Of a DNA stretch of 13,995 bases, positions 13,806 through 13,995 are shown piece by piece. Below the pieces are notes generated by a model. The model saw only the letters and a list, made by a program, of their open reading frames with translations. It was not told the DNA's origin and did not search any database. The DNA comes from an uncultured Bacilli bacterium (lineage in GTDB: Bacteria > Bacillota_I > Bacilli_A > RF39 > UBA660). The position numbers were made by a program, and so were the translations under genes. Position 1 is the stretch's first letter. Every line of letters starts with the position of its first letter. The stretch lies in the NCBI GenBank assembly GCA_944363895.1, contig CALVVP010000107.1, positions 1-13,995 on the forward strand. The letters run 5' to 3'.

Positions 13806-13995
13806 TTAATCACCTTTATTTTTCATATGCGGAAATAAAATTACTTCCCGAATATTTTCTTGATTAGTAAGCATCATAACTAAACGATCGATGCCCATTC
13901 CCATACCACCAGCTGGTGGCATACCATATTCTAAGGCTTCAATATAGTCGATATCCATATCGTTAGCTTCTTCATTTCCTAAAGCTTTTTCTTTT
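13806..13995 (-). CDS. lysS: Lysyl-tRNA synthetase, class II (C-terminal end only)
   Basis: My own translation gives the last 62 residues; the rest lies beyond the window. It holds class II motif 3 (MGMGIDRLVMMLT) preceded by IEALEYGMPPAGG and followed by NIREVILFPHMKNKGD. This matches the LysRS C terminus, with Glu-Tyr-Gly-Met-Pro-Pro specific to the Lys/Asp/Asn subgroup and the IREVILFP ending typical of LysRS. The enzyme charges tRNA-Lys. The stop at 13808-13806 is 1 nt from the next ATG, and the last codons contain that gene's ribosome binding site. lysS therefore heads, or is part of, the operon that carries the surface proteins. Confidence 0.93.
   Translation of the reverse strand, partial: KEKALGNEEANDMDIDYIEALEYGMPPAGGMGMGIDRLVMMLTNQENIREVILFPHMKNKGD

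Noticed and set aside
13804..13813. GTG at 13813 as the start of surface paralog 2.
   Set aside because: That GTG is part of the AGGTGA ribosome binding site for ATG 13804 and overlaps the lysS stop codon region.
10545..13813. Transposon or integron-like origin for the duplicated 293-bp segment.
   Set aside because: No terminal inverted repeats, target-site duplications, transposase or recombinase were seen; plain duplication or gene conversion is enough.
1..13995. Mycoplasma-type genetic code (TGA = Trp), considered because of the low GC.
   Set aside because: recU and paralog 1 end at TGA in the right places with overlapping downstream starts, and Trp residues use TGG.

Overview
This window comes from a low-GC, AT-rich Bacillota chromosome, most likely an uncultured Bacilli/Erysipelotrichia-like gut lineage (RF39-like). 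Three things support this: strong A+T bias at wobble positions, AAGGAG/GGTGAT-type ribosome binding sites, and Bacillus-type gene neighbourhoods (gpsB-rnpB, recU-ponA, dnaD-nth). TGA is a stop codon (recU and the 487-aa surface protein both end in TGA) and Trp is TGG, so it does not use the Mycoplasma code. No tRNA, rRNA, insertion sequence, integrase or CRISPR array was seen.

Layout. (1) 1-1140: the 5' part of a type IV prepilin-like gene with Ig-like repeats (minus strand, cut by the window edge). Upstream is a good sigma-A promoter and a 42-codon small ORF. (2) 1141-3024, minus strand: a short possible ORF, then gpsB, rnpB (RNase P RNA), a short rodZ-like gene and pgsA, packed so tightly that rnpB overlaps the gpsB stop codon. 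(3) 3152-6567, plus strand: recU and a class A penicillin-binding protein, overlapping by 4 nt. (4) 6557-8747, minus strand: an nrnA-like DHH phosphoesterase, dnaD and nth, converging on the PBP gene with a shared bidirectional terminator. (5) 8827-13995, minus strand: the lysS 3' end, two paralogous secreted/membrane-anchored proteins, a histidine phosphatase and ackA, mostly coupled by overlaps or gaps of a few bases.

The core genes cover envelope growth and division (PBP, GpsB, RodZ-like, PgsA), DNA repair and replication restart (RecU, Nth, DnaD), RNA processing (rnpB, NrnA) and acetate/ATP metabolism (AckA).

The unusual part is the tandem pair of uncharacterised surface proteins at 10545-13804. 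Their extracellular regions are very different, but a 293-bp 3' segment encoding a two-helix membrane tail is about 95% identical in DNA (14 differences counted by eye). That similarity runs past the stop codon: downstream of the 561-aa copy lies a decayed remnant of the histidine phosphatase start, which is intact downstream of the 487-aa copy. This points to tandem duplication or gene conversion. A second theme is compactness: stop codons sit inside terminator hairpins, and rnpB is embedded in what looks like an mRNA operon.
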